In this document: positions 10,547 to 22,684 of the stretch, piece by piece
Layout of the letters: each line of letters opens with the position of its first letter
How positions within the stretch are numbered: the first letter of the stretch is position 1
Assembly (NCBI GenBank): GCA_020747065.1
Contig: JAGMVK010000008.1
Span: 1,984,001 to 2,048,000 of the forward strand
DNA length: 64,000 nt
Origin: Cadophora sp. MPI-SDFR-AT-0126
Taxonomy: Eukaryota > Ascomycota > Leotiomycetes > Helotiales > Ploettnerulaceae
Reading direction: 5' to 3'
Notes under the pieces: generated by a model
What the model saw: the letters and a program-made list of their open reading frames with translations, nothing else
The model's database searches: none
Told to the model about the DNA's origin: nothing
Program-made: the position numbers and the translations under genes

Positions 10547-11510
10547 GGGGAGGGTGTTTGATGGGAATGGGTCGTGGCGGCCCTTAAAAGCATTGCGCTA
10601 TATCTTTTTGGCCCGGTTGCGAATTACAACCTTGACGTCTTCTTGCCTGCACTTACAGCATTCTGTTCAGTAGATTAGATACCAATATGCATCTCAATGA
10701 AATCGAAGAAACGAATTAAAGACAATAATTTTTGAGAACTTGTATCTAGTGTGCTCATGTTACTGTGTTACGTATTTTTGCACTGATATTCATAACCAGA
10801 GCCCACGCTCCAAGTGAACATAACTCTATTCCATTTCATTACCTAGATCCAGTGCTATACAGTACAGCTTGACAACTTCACCTGCTTTCAGCCAATTCAT
10901 TGATTCACATCTACGCCACTAATATTTCCTTTTCGCTCAACAGCAAATTCTAACCTATCTATACCTGTTCCCACGTTTCCAAGATAGAGAAGCTGAAAAA
11001 AGTCCAATCATTTTTGTTTGTCACAGTATCAGAGATGGAAGAGACTGTCGAGTCGTGATCTATCTAGAAGGCATCTCATAAGCTGAAATCTAGGAATGCG
11101 TCCGAATGTATGGAGAGATTCTGTTTGATTGGCAATGCCTGTTTATATATGCCATAAGCAAAAAAAACTTTTGCGTTGTTATTCAGTTCTCATGATGCTA
11201 TGTCTTTGTGATCACTTTCTTATGTCACAGGCTTCTTCTACACAATGAACGGAAGATCAAAGGAGTCATTATGACAACAGAAAGTGCCAAGTTGAGTAGG
11301 AAGCATTGGTATAGAGCCATCTCTGAATCTTCATTCAATACTACCTAGGTAAATACCACTCTTCTGCCCTCCTCGATGCACATTACCAAAGCTCATAAAC
11401 AGCGTAACGCATTACATCAACCCACCAGCAAGAAATCAACCCAAAACACCATAGCCATGCAAGATTAACGTTCAAAATTCAGTATTGCCTTCCATTTTCA
11501 GCCTCCGACC
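10547..11510. other. Intergenic (convergent 3' ends)
   Basis: AT-richer spacer between the 3' ends of TRL1 and the Cys-rich GPI gene. Nothing coding or structured was recognised. Confidence 0.6.
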
Positions 11511-12383
11511 TCAAATCATCTGCCCAGCAATACCCAAGCCAACTCCCGCCATAACACCCACCGCATAACACCCGGCCGTCGCCCTCGCCGCAACGTTGAC
11601 CGTCGTTCCCGGCACGAAATTAACTTCCGTCCCTGTCCCAAACTGTGCACAATTCTCGCTCGCAATATTATAGCATCCTTCAGCGCTAAGGCTCGAGCAA
11701 ATACTCGTCGCGCTCGCAACACCCAGACTCTGAATCGTCGGCGTAGCAGTGATCCCCCCATTCGGCGCCACAATCGTAACTCCAAAGCCCACATTCCCCG
11801 ATCCAGACCCATCGAGGGCAGATGTACAAGCAGCGTAATTGGTCTGGCAGTCTTGGTATGCGGAATTACAGGCCGCGGAGTTGGGGTACGTAGTGGGTAT
11901 GTATGGCCACGGGAAGAAGGCGTTCGCAACGTACGACACGGACGCTCCGTCTGTGATTGTCGCTACGGCCGTTGTAGGCACCGTCGTAGTTGTCGTGGTT
12001 CCTGTTCCAAATACAACTCCTCCTCCTCCGAGCCCAGTCGTCGTCGCTGTCGCGATGTCAAGAGAGCCCGTGCATGTTGCTCCGGTAGGACAGCATGCTA
12101 TGTTCTTCGCTCTGTCGGTGGTGCAGAAGGAGCCGGCTGTACAGCAGGCGCCGCCTGCTGAGTCGCGGAATGTACTGCAGGAATTGAAGTTTACGGGACA
12201 ATTGCCGTCTCGTTTGCGGAGGTCGTTCGCATGCTCTTGGGGCGAGGCGGAGAAGGATTCGTTGGAGAGGAGGAGCGAGTCTGAGATGTGCGGTTCGTAG
12301 AATGGGGCGAGTATGGACGGTATCTGCAGTGCTGATACTGGCAGTAGGAGCAGAGACAGATATGTGGTGGTTGAGGATCGCAT
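11511..12383 (-). CDS. Secreted Cys-rich GPI-anchored protein
   Basis: Intronless, 290 aa. A signal peptide (MRSSTTTYLSLLLLPVSA) is followed by a propeptide-like segment and a dibasic LRKRDGNC site (about 57-58) that Kex2 could cut. Next comes a Cys cluster: CPVNFNSC, then a CC pair, single Cys, a second CC pair in 'IACCPTGATC'. A Thr-rich linker (GTTTTTTVPTT) suits O-mannosylation. A second Cys-bearing domain (SAACNSAYQDCQTNYAACTS) and a hydrophobic C-terminus (VGVMAGVGLGIAGQMI) fit GPI attachment. The family is common in Pezizomycotina, and its function is not known. Likely cell wall or plasma membrane surface. Confidence 0.82.
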   Translation of the reverse strand: MRSSTTTYLSLLLLPVSALQIPSILAPFYEPHISDSLLLSNESFSASPQEHANDLRKRDGNCPVNFNSCSTFRDSAGGACCTAGSFCTTDRAKNIACCPTGATCTGSLDIATATTTGLGGGGVVFGTGTTTTTTVPTTAVATITDGASVSYVANAFFPWPYIPTTYPNSAACNSAYQDCQTNYAACTSALDGSGSGNVGFGVTIVAPNGGITATPTIQSLGVASATSICSSLSAEGCYNIASENCAQFGTGTEVNFVPGTTVNVAARATAGCYAVGVMAGVGLGIAGQMI

Positions 12384-14413
12384 TCTTCAACAAATGTTAG
12401 CTGATCCGAAATGCATTCCTGGATGTCCCACTCCACTTACTCGATAATCAGCCAAACGAAAAGTTAGAAATCACCGAGGAGACTTTCAATTGACGGAATA
12501 TATCGATTCTGGCACCTCGTGAGTATGCGATTGCTCAGACTGCGAAATCAGAATGATCACTTCCCAGAGTTCTGCGAGATCAATTGCTGTTGCAGCCCAA
12601 AAGCAAGTTTCTGGACCTTGGAGTCGGTCGGCTCTGGGATTCTTGCTGTTGACTTTCGGCAGGGATCCGTCATAGCTGGTGGCATGGCAACCCAATTGGC
12701 GCAGGGCTTGGAGAACAGGGGTTGAGTTGACAACACCTCAATTACGAGTCCGATGTCTTGAAATGTACTGTAAAGTACGCAGAGCTTGTTCTTGGTTCCA
12801 ATGACTATTAGTTCGGGGGTCAAAGAATTCGCTACTCGATCCGTGGTGAGACTTCGACTATTTCGCGGACTCGACGGGTATCCGCAGCTCTGGGGATAGT
12901 GCTTTCTGAAATATCGCCAGAGACAAAAGGGTATCAATTCTAAACATGAGCTACATTCAGAGACGAAGAATTTTTGTAGATATAGAAAGAGCTTTTCTAA
13001 TTCCCGAATATCTAAAGTGATAACCTTCTCTAATTGAAACTCTATTTCAATATATTTGAAAAAATCATAAGGAAATTACATCTACTTGAACAACCAACTC
13101 TCTTCAATCACTTGAAGACTATGCCATAGTTCTCATCTAAGCAACCAATAATTTTCTTGTACACAAAGGATCAGTAGGCCCAGGATACCCTCACAGCTAG
13201 ATGACCTGTAGATAATTGGTTAACTACCGCCAACAGTCTACTTTCGTCCCTGCAAGGTAAGCAAAATATAGAATATCAAAGCAAGTATTCTTTTCGTCTT
13301 CTATTTTCAAGAAAATTGCAACGAGTCTGCAGGAGCAGATAGCCAAGTCAGCTTTTGTCTGTGTGCAGGTAAAAGCAGCTCCAAGGCTGACCTGTGATTA
13401 CTCTTTCCTCACGAGCTAAATGAGGATGTCAATAAATCTATGAGTACGATTCTATATAGACCTGCCTACCAGATTTCAGCCTAGTGCCTCTCCTGAAGCT
13501 TCTGACCAAAAAACGCCAGTCCCATTTCCAAGTCACAGGTCCTAGAAACACCAATCACAAATCACTGTATCAGCAAGAAACGTCTGTGAATGCTGGCTCC
13601 ATTCTTGCTTGCTATTGTACAGGTGGCAGCAAATTCCTTGTATGGATTTCCATACTTCCTTCCATGCTTTCTGTCGGTCATTCATCTCTACCTAACACCT
13701 CCTTCGAAGAACTTGCGCTCTCGAATACCGAAAAGCGGTGGTAGGTGCGCATGTTCTGACACATGCAGAAACTCATGTAGATGCCTTTTATTTTTGTTGT
13801 GAGAGAACACCCAGACTCAAATCATCTCAACCCAACCCAACCCCATTAATCGAGAATTGAGAGGCATGCATATGCTCAGGCCAGATCAAATCCAGTCCAG
13901 GAGGAGCACAAAAAAGCATCAGGTACGATACGAACGCTTTTCTTTTGCCTGAAGGAATAAAATGAATGCCTGGACTTTTCTTTTTGGAATCCGGATAGAA
14001 AAAAAAAAAGGGACGCGACGAGGCTATGCAGAAATATAGACAGTAAGCACACAAGAGTGGCGGCAAAGAAAGAAAGCCAAGCATGCAGCAGTCATGCATG
14101 CTCATGGCTATCAGATTCCATTCCGTAAGGTGATGAGTGTAATCACCAAGCTGAAGATGATGCCATAAAGATCTCCAGCCAGAAATCTTTCTGTGAGCTC
14201 CTAACAAACGCCGTGATACCGTCAAACAAAACTCGTAGATACAATCCATGTAAGTGGCTCAACCAAAGGCCCGCATGACAGCAGGAGATGAGAGCAAGTG
14301 CTGGCTGGCGTCGAAGAAAGCAGGGGCAGGGAGCTATCCGGGAAAAAATCCAGGTTTCATGTGAGCGATTAGGAGACAACCACAGCCGGCAAGTCCAAAA
14401 CATTGAAATCGAT
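12384..14413. other. Intergenic, 2 kb
   Basis: Between two minus-strand genes: the promoter of the Cys-rich GPI gene and the 3' flank of the LARP gene. Around 12.95-13.15 kb it is AT-rich. Short open frames lack any recognisable domain or splice logic, so no gene is called. Confidence 0.55.
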
Positions 14414-17400
14414 TTAAGGCAAATCCGGCTTCTGGTGTGGCGCACGCTCAAGCTCCTCCCTAAGCTTCGAGTCGACTAGATTATCGATTCTCTTTCGACT
14501 CTTCATGTCAAGGGCACCATCTCTCCAAGCGATGCGGAGCTTCTCCAAGGCGGGACGGGGACCTGTAGGATCTTCATTCTTGACCAAGTCCACGTAGTGC
14601 AGGGCAAGGACACTGGGAATGACCTTCTTCTTACTACTGAGTACTTCGGCGTAGTAGCTGATGAGACTGTTTACACCACTCATGGCCTTGCTCTGGGCAT
14701 CTTCAAATGCAAAGTTGCGGAATTCTTGGTACATGGCGGCGTTGAAATTGCGGCACAGGAAATGTGACCAGAACTCATAGAGCAGCTTCATATCAGTATG
14801 ACTCTCGCCAGGAGGAGAGGTCTCTCGGTGTTGCAGAGCACGAGCACGGAACTTGGTATATAATTCTTCTGAGCTTCCAGGTGAAACGAATGCCTGTTGC
14901 TTCTGGCCTTTGACCCACATAACTGGAGGGCCGTTGCTGAAAGAAGTTTGGGTGGGTGACAGAGGACCAAATGGACTTCTTGATCGACGGAGGCTATCAG
15001 GTGAACCGCTAGGTGACAGATTAGCTGGGTGAATACCAGAAAAGGATCGGATTTCCTTACGATTCGGACGCATGAGAACCATTTGCCAGAGGACGTCCTT
15101 GACGTTGATCGTCGTAGAGTTCTTCAGCGATCGATCTCCCATCAATTGAACCATTGGAGAAAGTCCTAGATGGCATACTGTGGAAAGGCGACTTGGGCTT
15201 AGAATCCTCACTGCCTTTGTGAGCCTTGAAAACAAGAATCAGGTGAGCAACTTCGTCGTCACTAAACGTGGTTTCGATGTCCAAGGGTTCAGAAGAACGG
15301 TTGCGGCCAGCCGTAATACCAGGGGAGAAGTCGGGCACAGCAGCTGAGAGAGGTGTGTCGGGGAAGTATGCGCCCTCATTTCCGTTAGCTAAGGCAAGTG
15401 CTGGGACACCGTTGCCATTGGGATAGTGGCGAAATCCTGCCTCGGTTCCATTAGCTTGAAAGGCAACTGGAGACATGGCCTGCTGGTTTGTCATAACCAT
15501 CGATCCTCTATGTTGATTCTGTTGCGAGCGTTGATGGAACGTAGGGCCGGCAGTTCTGACGGACTCATCTCGCTCTTCCATAGCCAGGACCCACTTCTCC
15601 CATCCCTCCTTTCTCCGCAGCCGATCATGTCCATCATCGCCTCTGACGAGTTCGATGATCTCGGACTCCTGGCAGGCAAACCGTAAGAGTTCAAATTCTT
15701 GAGTAAGAGCTTGAATACGTTTGAAGCCGGCAATGAATGCCAAGAATACAAAACCCTGAGAGTCCATGTGCTTTCGCAAGAAGACGTCCTTGCACAGGTT
15801 GTCAATGGAGAAGTAGTATTCAAGTTGCATTGTGACCATTGCAAGAACAGATACTTGGTCCATGTATGGTTGATACGGCTGTGCGCTCATTGGGCCTTGC
15901 ATGTGTGAGAAATCGTACATCGGGTTAGAAGTTTGGATGGGAGACATGTGCTGTGCGAGACCGCCATTTGGTGGGTAGCGTCCATACATGGCATTATTGG
16001 GTATCGACTGTGATCGGGATCCGCCACGGCCGCCACGGGAAGGTGGTGGTGCGTACTGGTTGCTGAATGGGAGAGGTTGAAGTGGTGGACTGTAAGGGCC
16101 CGAGGCTTGTCGAACAGGATATCCAGTAGGTGGTGGTGGACCACCATGACCATTGGTGAAGACATTCTGGGGATGAGGTTGGCCGTTGGCAAAAGTACCA
16201 TGACCGGCTCTGCCACGGAAGCCACCGCGACCACGATTTGACTGGCCATCGTTCCCACGATTTTGATTCATGCCATCCTTGCTGAAGTTCGAACTGTCCT
16301 TGAACTGATCAGGTGCTCTCATGCCTTGGTCACCTTTACGATCAGTACCTGATCGTTGATGACCTTGGTTGTCGAGGAAATTCTGCTCTTGCTTCAGACC
16401 CTTGTTGTCACCACGCGAGTCTTGGCCAGCCTCGAAAGTCTGCTCCGACAGACCACCATTTGGAAGATTTCGAATATCACTGGTGGACTCGTTTCTGGAT
16501 GAACTAGCCTTTGACTTGTCACCTCCCTGCGCAACAGAAGATTTACGTGCGCTTGATGGCTCATTGGATGGTCGACTCTTGGTGGTAGTAGGAGGAACAG
16601 AGCTAGATCTCGTCTCACGATCCGTCGATGAGTTCTCGGCAGCGGAAGCAGCCTGCGGTTTCTCTCCTGTGCCATTTGTAGTATGACCTGCACGTCCACC
16701 AGCTTCTGTTCGGCCACCGCGAGCTCCACCACGTCCTCGGCCTCCTCTGGTCGGCAGAGGTGTGTTGAATGTGACGGAAGGGATGTATGGAACTGGAACC
16801 CACTTTTCCTTTGGCCGTGGCTTGTTAGATGCGGTCTCATCCTTCTCATCCTTCTCATCCTTTGCGGGTTTCTCTTGAACCTTACGCTTCTCTTCTTCGA
16901 GTGCTGTCTCGGGAGTGGGCCACGACATAGCATCCTCTACTGGTGGTGGTAATTGGCTCGTTGGTGCCTTCTCATCCTTCTCATTCCCTCTGTTGCCCCG
17001 AGCTCCTGTACGCTTGCCACTTGGGTCATCCTTCTTCCCAGGAGTATCACCTCCCTTCTTCTGTCCTTTGTTGGCATTCTGTGCATCTTTCGATGTGCCA
17101 TTTTGGGCAGGGCTCAAAGCCTCCTCACTCTTTCCCCGTTTCTTCTCAGCTACCTTGCCATTTGGCGTGGAAAGGTCGCCTGAGCTTGGGCCAAAAGTCT
17201 GTGGACTCTGCCCAACTACTGGACTTGGCTTTGCCTTGGCTGCCTCCTCCTTCCGCTGCTGCCAGAAGTTCACTGTCGGTAACGGAGCCGGCACAAAGAC
17301 CTCTGGTTTGACTTCTTCCTTTTCCTTCTCATTTTCCTTCTCGGCCTCCTTTTCGGTACTTTTTTGCTTCTTGCCCTTTTTGGATCTCCGACCTTCGCCT

Positions 17401-17846
17401 TCAGCAGCCTTGTCAGTGGCGGAACTATGACGTTCTTTATTCGAATCGGATCCTCCAACTAATACAAAGTCATCATCCTTGTCCTCTTTCGGTAGGGTAG
17501 ACGTTGAAGCGGTGCCAAAGCTTGGGGATGCTGTAGAAGACGTGCCTCGTAATGAACCTGTAGCCTTGGTCTCTGTATTCCGACTGGGTTCCGCGAGATC
17601 GACCTTATTTGGCACCTCAACACTTCCATTGACACTTCTATCGCCTCTCTCGGAGCCCGCAGAGGGGGTGTTGATTGTAGATTGCGGCTCCTTAGCTGGT
17701 GTGCTAATTCCGGAAGCGGTGGATTGGTGTGACTGCATGGCGGAAGCTGTGGTAGCAGCAGCGCGGCCTTTGGCTGCCTGTGCATATGAGAATACCGGTG
17801 GAGCCGGCTGGGCCTCGCCGTTTGGTCTTAGAGGTGTGGTACTCAT
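14414..17846 (-). CDS. La-motif protein, LARP1-type (La module plus DM15-like tail)
   Basis: Exons 15061-17846 and 14414-15008, with a 52-nt intron whose join restores ES-S-GSPDSLRRSRS; about 1126 aa. Start at MSTTPLRPNG, followed by FSYAQAAKG, which is typical of fungal members; the upstream in-frame Met is probably leader. The first ~650 residues are low-complexity (Ser/Lys/Glu, KKGKKQK, then RGG-type 'RGGRGRGGARGG' and 'NRGRGGFRGR'). The La motif spans about 660-740 (QLEYYFSIDNLCKDVFLRKHMDSQGF, FKRIQALT). Near residues 1000-1070 are 'LYEFWSHFLCRNFN' and 'MYQEFRNFAFEDA', which resemble LARP1 DM15 repeats. LARP1 proteins bind mRNA 5' ends or poly(A) and control translation and stability. Probably cytoplasmic. 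Confidence 0.9.
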
Positions 17847-19024
17847 TGTGAATGACACGTAAGATATCAATGGAGATATCTCAGGACGCGTCCTCGGAGC
17901 AGAAGGGTTGGCTTTCACCAAATGCTCGACTTCTCTGTACTGGACGGTGATTAAAAATCACCACCAGATTTGGATGTCCGGAGAGGTTTATATGACCCCT
18001 CCGCACGATATCCCCACTACACCGATATCACCGGGGTGGAAATGTGGCGGATGGAGCTGTGGAATCGAACCGTGAGTTCGTCTTCGAGGTTCGAGGGTGT
18101 TGTCGGTTTTTCTTTTGGAGGGGTAAAACTTCAACTGCCGGGGGGAACGTGGTCGCGCGATCTTCGAGAAAACGAAGCCGGAAGAAACGTGGGAAATGGA
18201 GTGGGTATTAAGAGCGGCTTGTTGAAAACTTTTGCAGGTCGAGAGACCGCTCGCGTAGACAGATCGAAATGGGTTGTCTGATGACACGAATGATGCTGGC
18301 AACGACCACAGGACCGCACAATTCCTGATTTGAAGACAAGTATTAGCTTGATAGGCCCAACGTAAGATGACTGTGAGATGGGAGTGCTGGTATTTTGGTG
18401 AATGGGCTGAGTGAAGGCCAAGGGGATGCAGTGCTGTGCGGATAGCGAGGCACGCACACAAGCTTGAAATGTCGCAGGAAACAGTAGAACGAACCTCAGA
18501 AGACCACAATACCAGCAAGCCAGTTGATGTGAGATACTTCGTGGACCACAGTTGTTGGCGAACGAGTTGACAATGCTGCAGGAATCTGTCTCTCGAGGCG
18601 TTTGACAAGTACTACAGGTGGTGGCACGTTCTCGTCGCAGGAAATCTCAGAGGCAGTCGAAAATCTCGAGAAGATTGGAATGGTCGAAGGAAAGCTGCAC
18701 CTCTCGAAGCCCCCAGCGGCGATACAGAGGCTGAACTGAGCGACGGGGAGGTGGGTGGGAAATGGAGGCGGAAGGTGGTTAGGGCTTGAGTTTGGTAGAG
18801 AAAGTCTGAGGTCGTAGCAAATGTATGCCTCCCTCTCTCGTTAAAAATTTCTAGGGCGGACAATTCCTACCGGGTCCACTCCTCTTTCTCCCCTCCCACT
18901 ACTCGGCTGGAGAATGACGGAACATATCGTACAACTCATTTGCGTCCACGGTGAATCACCTTATTATTTTGCAATCGTGTGCATCTAAGTAAGACATTTC
19001 AATTTAAACATTATCATTGCCTGC

Positions 19025-19058
<34 letters not shown>

Positions 19059-21498
19059 TCGGTACGTACGGTCGGGTTGCTTCGCCTGCCAAATTTATAT
19101 GTCGTCTTCTTTCCTCTCTGGAACCTGAGGTGGGAAATTGGGAGCTGCTTTCCGGCTAGACGGTGCCGGTACTTCCACGTTATTTATTCTTCCAAGATCA
19201 CATCTGAAGCTCGGATACAAGAGACTTCCTTTTCCGCTGAAACATAGTCTGCACCAGATCTTTGGATGCTCAATCGAATTAGAAATTTTGCAACCTTCTC
19301 ATCATCATCAACAGCTTCTAATAGAGCAGCCGGGAAGATGTCGGCCACAAGCCCTTCCCCTTCTCACCATACTAAATTGAAGATCCACGCCGGTCCTGCG
19401 GGACTTTCCTCCTTTTGACCTTAGCGAGGAACAGCAGAACTAAACAGTGAAGGTTTGCTCGAGATTTTTACTTTGCGGTCGTCCTAGTCCATTTGAAAGG
19501 TCAAGAGCTGTATTTGCTTTTGGTACGAAAGTTCACAGGCTTGTAGGAAATAAAGCAGTTCTTTCGGGAGTTATTTGCATGCTGCAAAGTGATCCATCAA
19601 ATCTCGGGCCTCGGGAGAACCGCACATAGGTAGGTAGGTAGCCTAAACTTTCACAGCGGAGAGGTGAGGCAGGCTTATGATGGATGTTGCCTAAAATAGG
19701 AAGGAGATCATGCCCATAGGAATCTGATGAGGCAGATTTTCGCTATGTACAAAATCTCTCGGCGATAGATGCTGTCCGGCTTCTCTCTGGCACTTCCACA
19801 GTAGTGTTTAAAGCTACCGTGCTGACTGTAAACAGGCAGCAGCAAGCAAGGTGACCGAATTAGGATTCCGTGATTCAAATCGTACAGACCTCGGCTCGAC
19901 ATGAAAACCACATAAGAAGCAACCACAAGTTCGCTCCGGATTGTGTCTAGTTATGAAAATCATGTTGCCATCAACACAGACGATATATCACGAATCGCTC
20001 ACGCTGTCTTTGCCTTCCGGGCATTTAGGGCTGAAGGAACAGCCCAGGTTGAAATGCTTGGTTTACAGCATCAATGATTGGTTGAGATGAACACAATTCC
20101 GAGACACGATGGACATCATGGATTTTTGCCATGTTGATTGGAGAAGTGAGAGATGGAAACCCTTGTAAGAGAATACTCTGTGACGAGGCTCAGGTCTCTC
20201 ATTAATAGAGCTGCAGATGGTACATTTCCTCTCTCGAGCTCCCTCTACTGGATGCTTGTACTGATATGAGGATTTGGATACTCTTCACCTTGGGTATTTG
20301 ACCCGAGCTCTCTCTAGATGTGTTTCTGGACCTCCGCACTTATCTGGACATGCTACTGGAGAAATTGCTCCGACTATTCTTGAGAGCACCTCTGAACTCG
20401 CGTATACATTTTGCACCGAAAACACCGCCGTTACTTCTCTCAAGGCAGCGGTTCCGCAGTTTTTCGGTTTGATGTCGGAAGCAAAGCTAGTATAATGCGT
20501 CAGCTCAACGAGGAATCGATACTCTATGAATCAATGTATTAGGACCTTCACCATTTGTTGGCCGATGACATCTCATCAGCTCAATTGCCGATGACTAACT
20601 GTTATGCACAAAATACCGAGAGGTACAAGCTTGGGCAGGAAAGTGCTGTGTGCCTTCTTACGCACCCGCTGGACTGTTCTCGAGGCCCTCTTTGGATTCT
20701 TGGTCCATTAATCATCCAACCTGCTTCATAAGGAGGAAGAAGCGCATCATCAATCTTGGCGGCTGGTCAGATCTCAGATGTGAGGCATAAACAAAATACT
20801 GCACATATTTCGGAATCACCATGTGAAAGCGAAACCGCCATTGAAAGAAAGAAACCCCACAGGGAGGCTGGTAGGCACGGAATCTTGAAGTGGCAAGCGC
20901 TCTTTGAAATATCTGTCAGATTTTCTCGTCGGACAACATTAGTAGTATGAAAGAAAACGCACATCTCACAAGCAGAAATGCTTTTGCTGTAGGAAAGGAC
21001 GATCGTCAAGATGGTATGGTACCACACTTGGCCAAGAGACCAACACCTTCTGGGTCTAGAGCCTGCGCATATACCGCTGCGACGGCATGTACCAAACCCT
21101 CAAGGAATAAAACGGGGGTCACGGACATCTAGGGTTTGATTCTAGAGGCGGTATTTGGACTCGGGGGTTCCATAGTGCCTTGGAGTGTTTTCTCGAGATT
21201 GCGAAAGGAATTCTTTCATGTCAGACGATAGGCGGGGATCCTTTTGTGAAGTACCGACTCGAATGGGAATATTGAGTGGCATAGGGGTTTGGGATTCGGC
21301 ACAGAGAAAATTGGCATTTCGATCCTCAGGCCCACTTTCATGAAGATTTACCTTTGAATTCCTCTACACGTTCCTCCTGTGGTCAGAAACTTTGGAAGTC
21401 TTGTTTTGACAAAGGTCGAGAAATTATGATCGAACGGTCCTTCGTAAGTACAGATATATATGGTATTTTTGACAGTTACAATTGCCTCTCTCGCATTC
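17847..21498. other. Gene-poor region, 3.65 kb
   Basis: Holds the 5' flank and leader of the LARP gene and the 3' flank of SFT2. It includes a CATA/TA microsatellite and an AGGT run at about 19627-19641. I saw no conserved domain, no ORF over ~205 codons and no consistent exon chain. A GGTTCGATTCC B-box-like string on the minus strand near 18060-18070 is not part of a foldable tRNA. Could hold unrecognised non-coding RNA. Confidence 0.5.
19025..19059. repeat. (CATA)n-(TA)n microsatellite
   Basis: About seven CATA units run into a TATATATAT stretch in a gene-poor region. Confidence 0.9.
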
Positions 21499-22684
21499 TT
21501 AACCAGTCATCCAGGCTGCAGCCCTCTGCGCACCAAAACTTGTGGCGAGTCGCAATCTGCTGAGGTGTTAGATGACCTCCATTCAAAGTCGCCAAGGATC
21601 CCAGGCCAGATGCTAGGGTATCGTTGAAATGAAGACTTACCCGCTTGAGCCCATTGGAAAGTAGCTGACAAGATACCAAACCAAACATGCTAGCTGAATA
21701 AGAGCCGAAATTAAAGTTAAGATGGTACTTTGAAGCTGAAGAAGATTCTAGATTAGCCAAAAAGCCTCCTTGGGACTGAGATAGACATACACCAAGACTG
21801 AAATATAGCGTAAGTGCTATTGATCCGAAGTAGGCTGCAGTAAATGGCAGTCGTTGTGAGGACATCAGGTGCGAGGCGTATGTCCAGGGTCCCATCATGG
21901 CTGCCCATGAAGCAAGAAACAGGGCTGACCCGAGAGACCATCTGATATGTCACAAGATCCAGTCAGTGTCTGAGAAAAGCAGGAATATCATGAATCATGA
22001 CGATGGACAAGATCAGAAAGAGCTTCTGGATTTCCACACCATTGGGATAATGGTGGCTTAGAAATGGCATATTACTAGAGCTGCATAATGCAAGACGGAT
22101 ACTTGCATGAGCCGAGCTTGCCGACGAGGAGGGCTGTCTCGACCAACAAGCTACAGAGCAGACAGTGAAACAAGAAAGACAGAACTTACAGGAGAGCAAA
22201 CTTCCGGGGCTTGGCCATCATTATTGGCCACAGCGCAAAGACTAGTACGAAGCAGGCGAGAGCGCCAATGTTGCACCCCGCAAAGATCAGAAGTCGATCC
22301 CATCGACTCACTAAATAGCATCACAAGTCAGCCTCTCGGTGCTTCTCGAGGGTGATACGAGCAGAATCCAGCCACATGTGCTGCATGTCGCACATGGCCC
22401 GTGAGATAGGCTTACGCAGGGGCAGTGAAACGTAAAAGGAGGTGTAGAGAGATTGACTCACTGGCAAACCATGCCTCATCCTCCTCTCGTCTATTTCGAG
22501 CCGGGAGGGGAGCTCCGGCACCTTCAACTGTTGGAAGTCTGACATAACCACTGTCTCCAAAGGGATTCAATGACTTGATTGACGACAAGAGACCGGTCTG
22601 CTGAGAGGTGTTAACGGGGAGGTCCGGCTCGCGACGGGACCAGCCTAGGGAATTCATAGAGTCTCTGAAGGACGAGGATGCCAT
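21499..22684 (-). CDS. SFT2: Sft2/Got1-like vesicle transport protein
   Basis: Five exons on the minus strand: 22462-22684, 22190-22310, 21791-21941, 21641-21735 and 21499-21556. All phases agree and the product is about 215 aa, the same length as yeast Sft2. The N-terminal cytosolic part has 'GLLSSIKSLNPFGDSGYVRLP'. Four transmembrane segments follow: 'LLIFAGCNIGALACFVLVFAL', 'LWSLGSALFLASWAAMM', 'AAYFGSIALTLYFSLG', 'LISALIQLACLVWYLVSYFP'. The end is SFGAQRAAAWM. Sft2 is a Golgi tetra-spanning protein that helps endosome-derived vesicles fuse with the late Golgi, in redundancy with Got1. The last exons cannot be read without splicing; the overlapping longer frame is spurious. Confidence 0.94.

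Noticed and set aside
13827..14249. 140-codon minus-strand frame next to the LARP 3' end
   Set aside because: Cys/Leu-rich translation with no signal peptide logic or homology; likely 3' UTR.
17847..17921. 25-codon upstream extension of the LARP gene
   Set aside because: The family start MSTT...FSYAQAAKG is downstream; the extension is probably leader.
18055..18075. tRNA B-box-like GGTTCGATTCC on the minus strand
   Set aside because: No A box, no acceptor stem, and the T stem does not pair, so it is not a tRNA gene.
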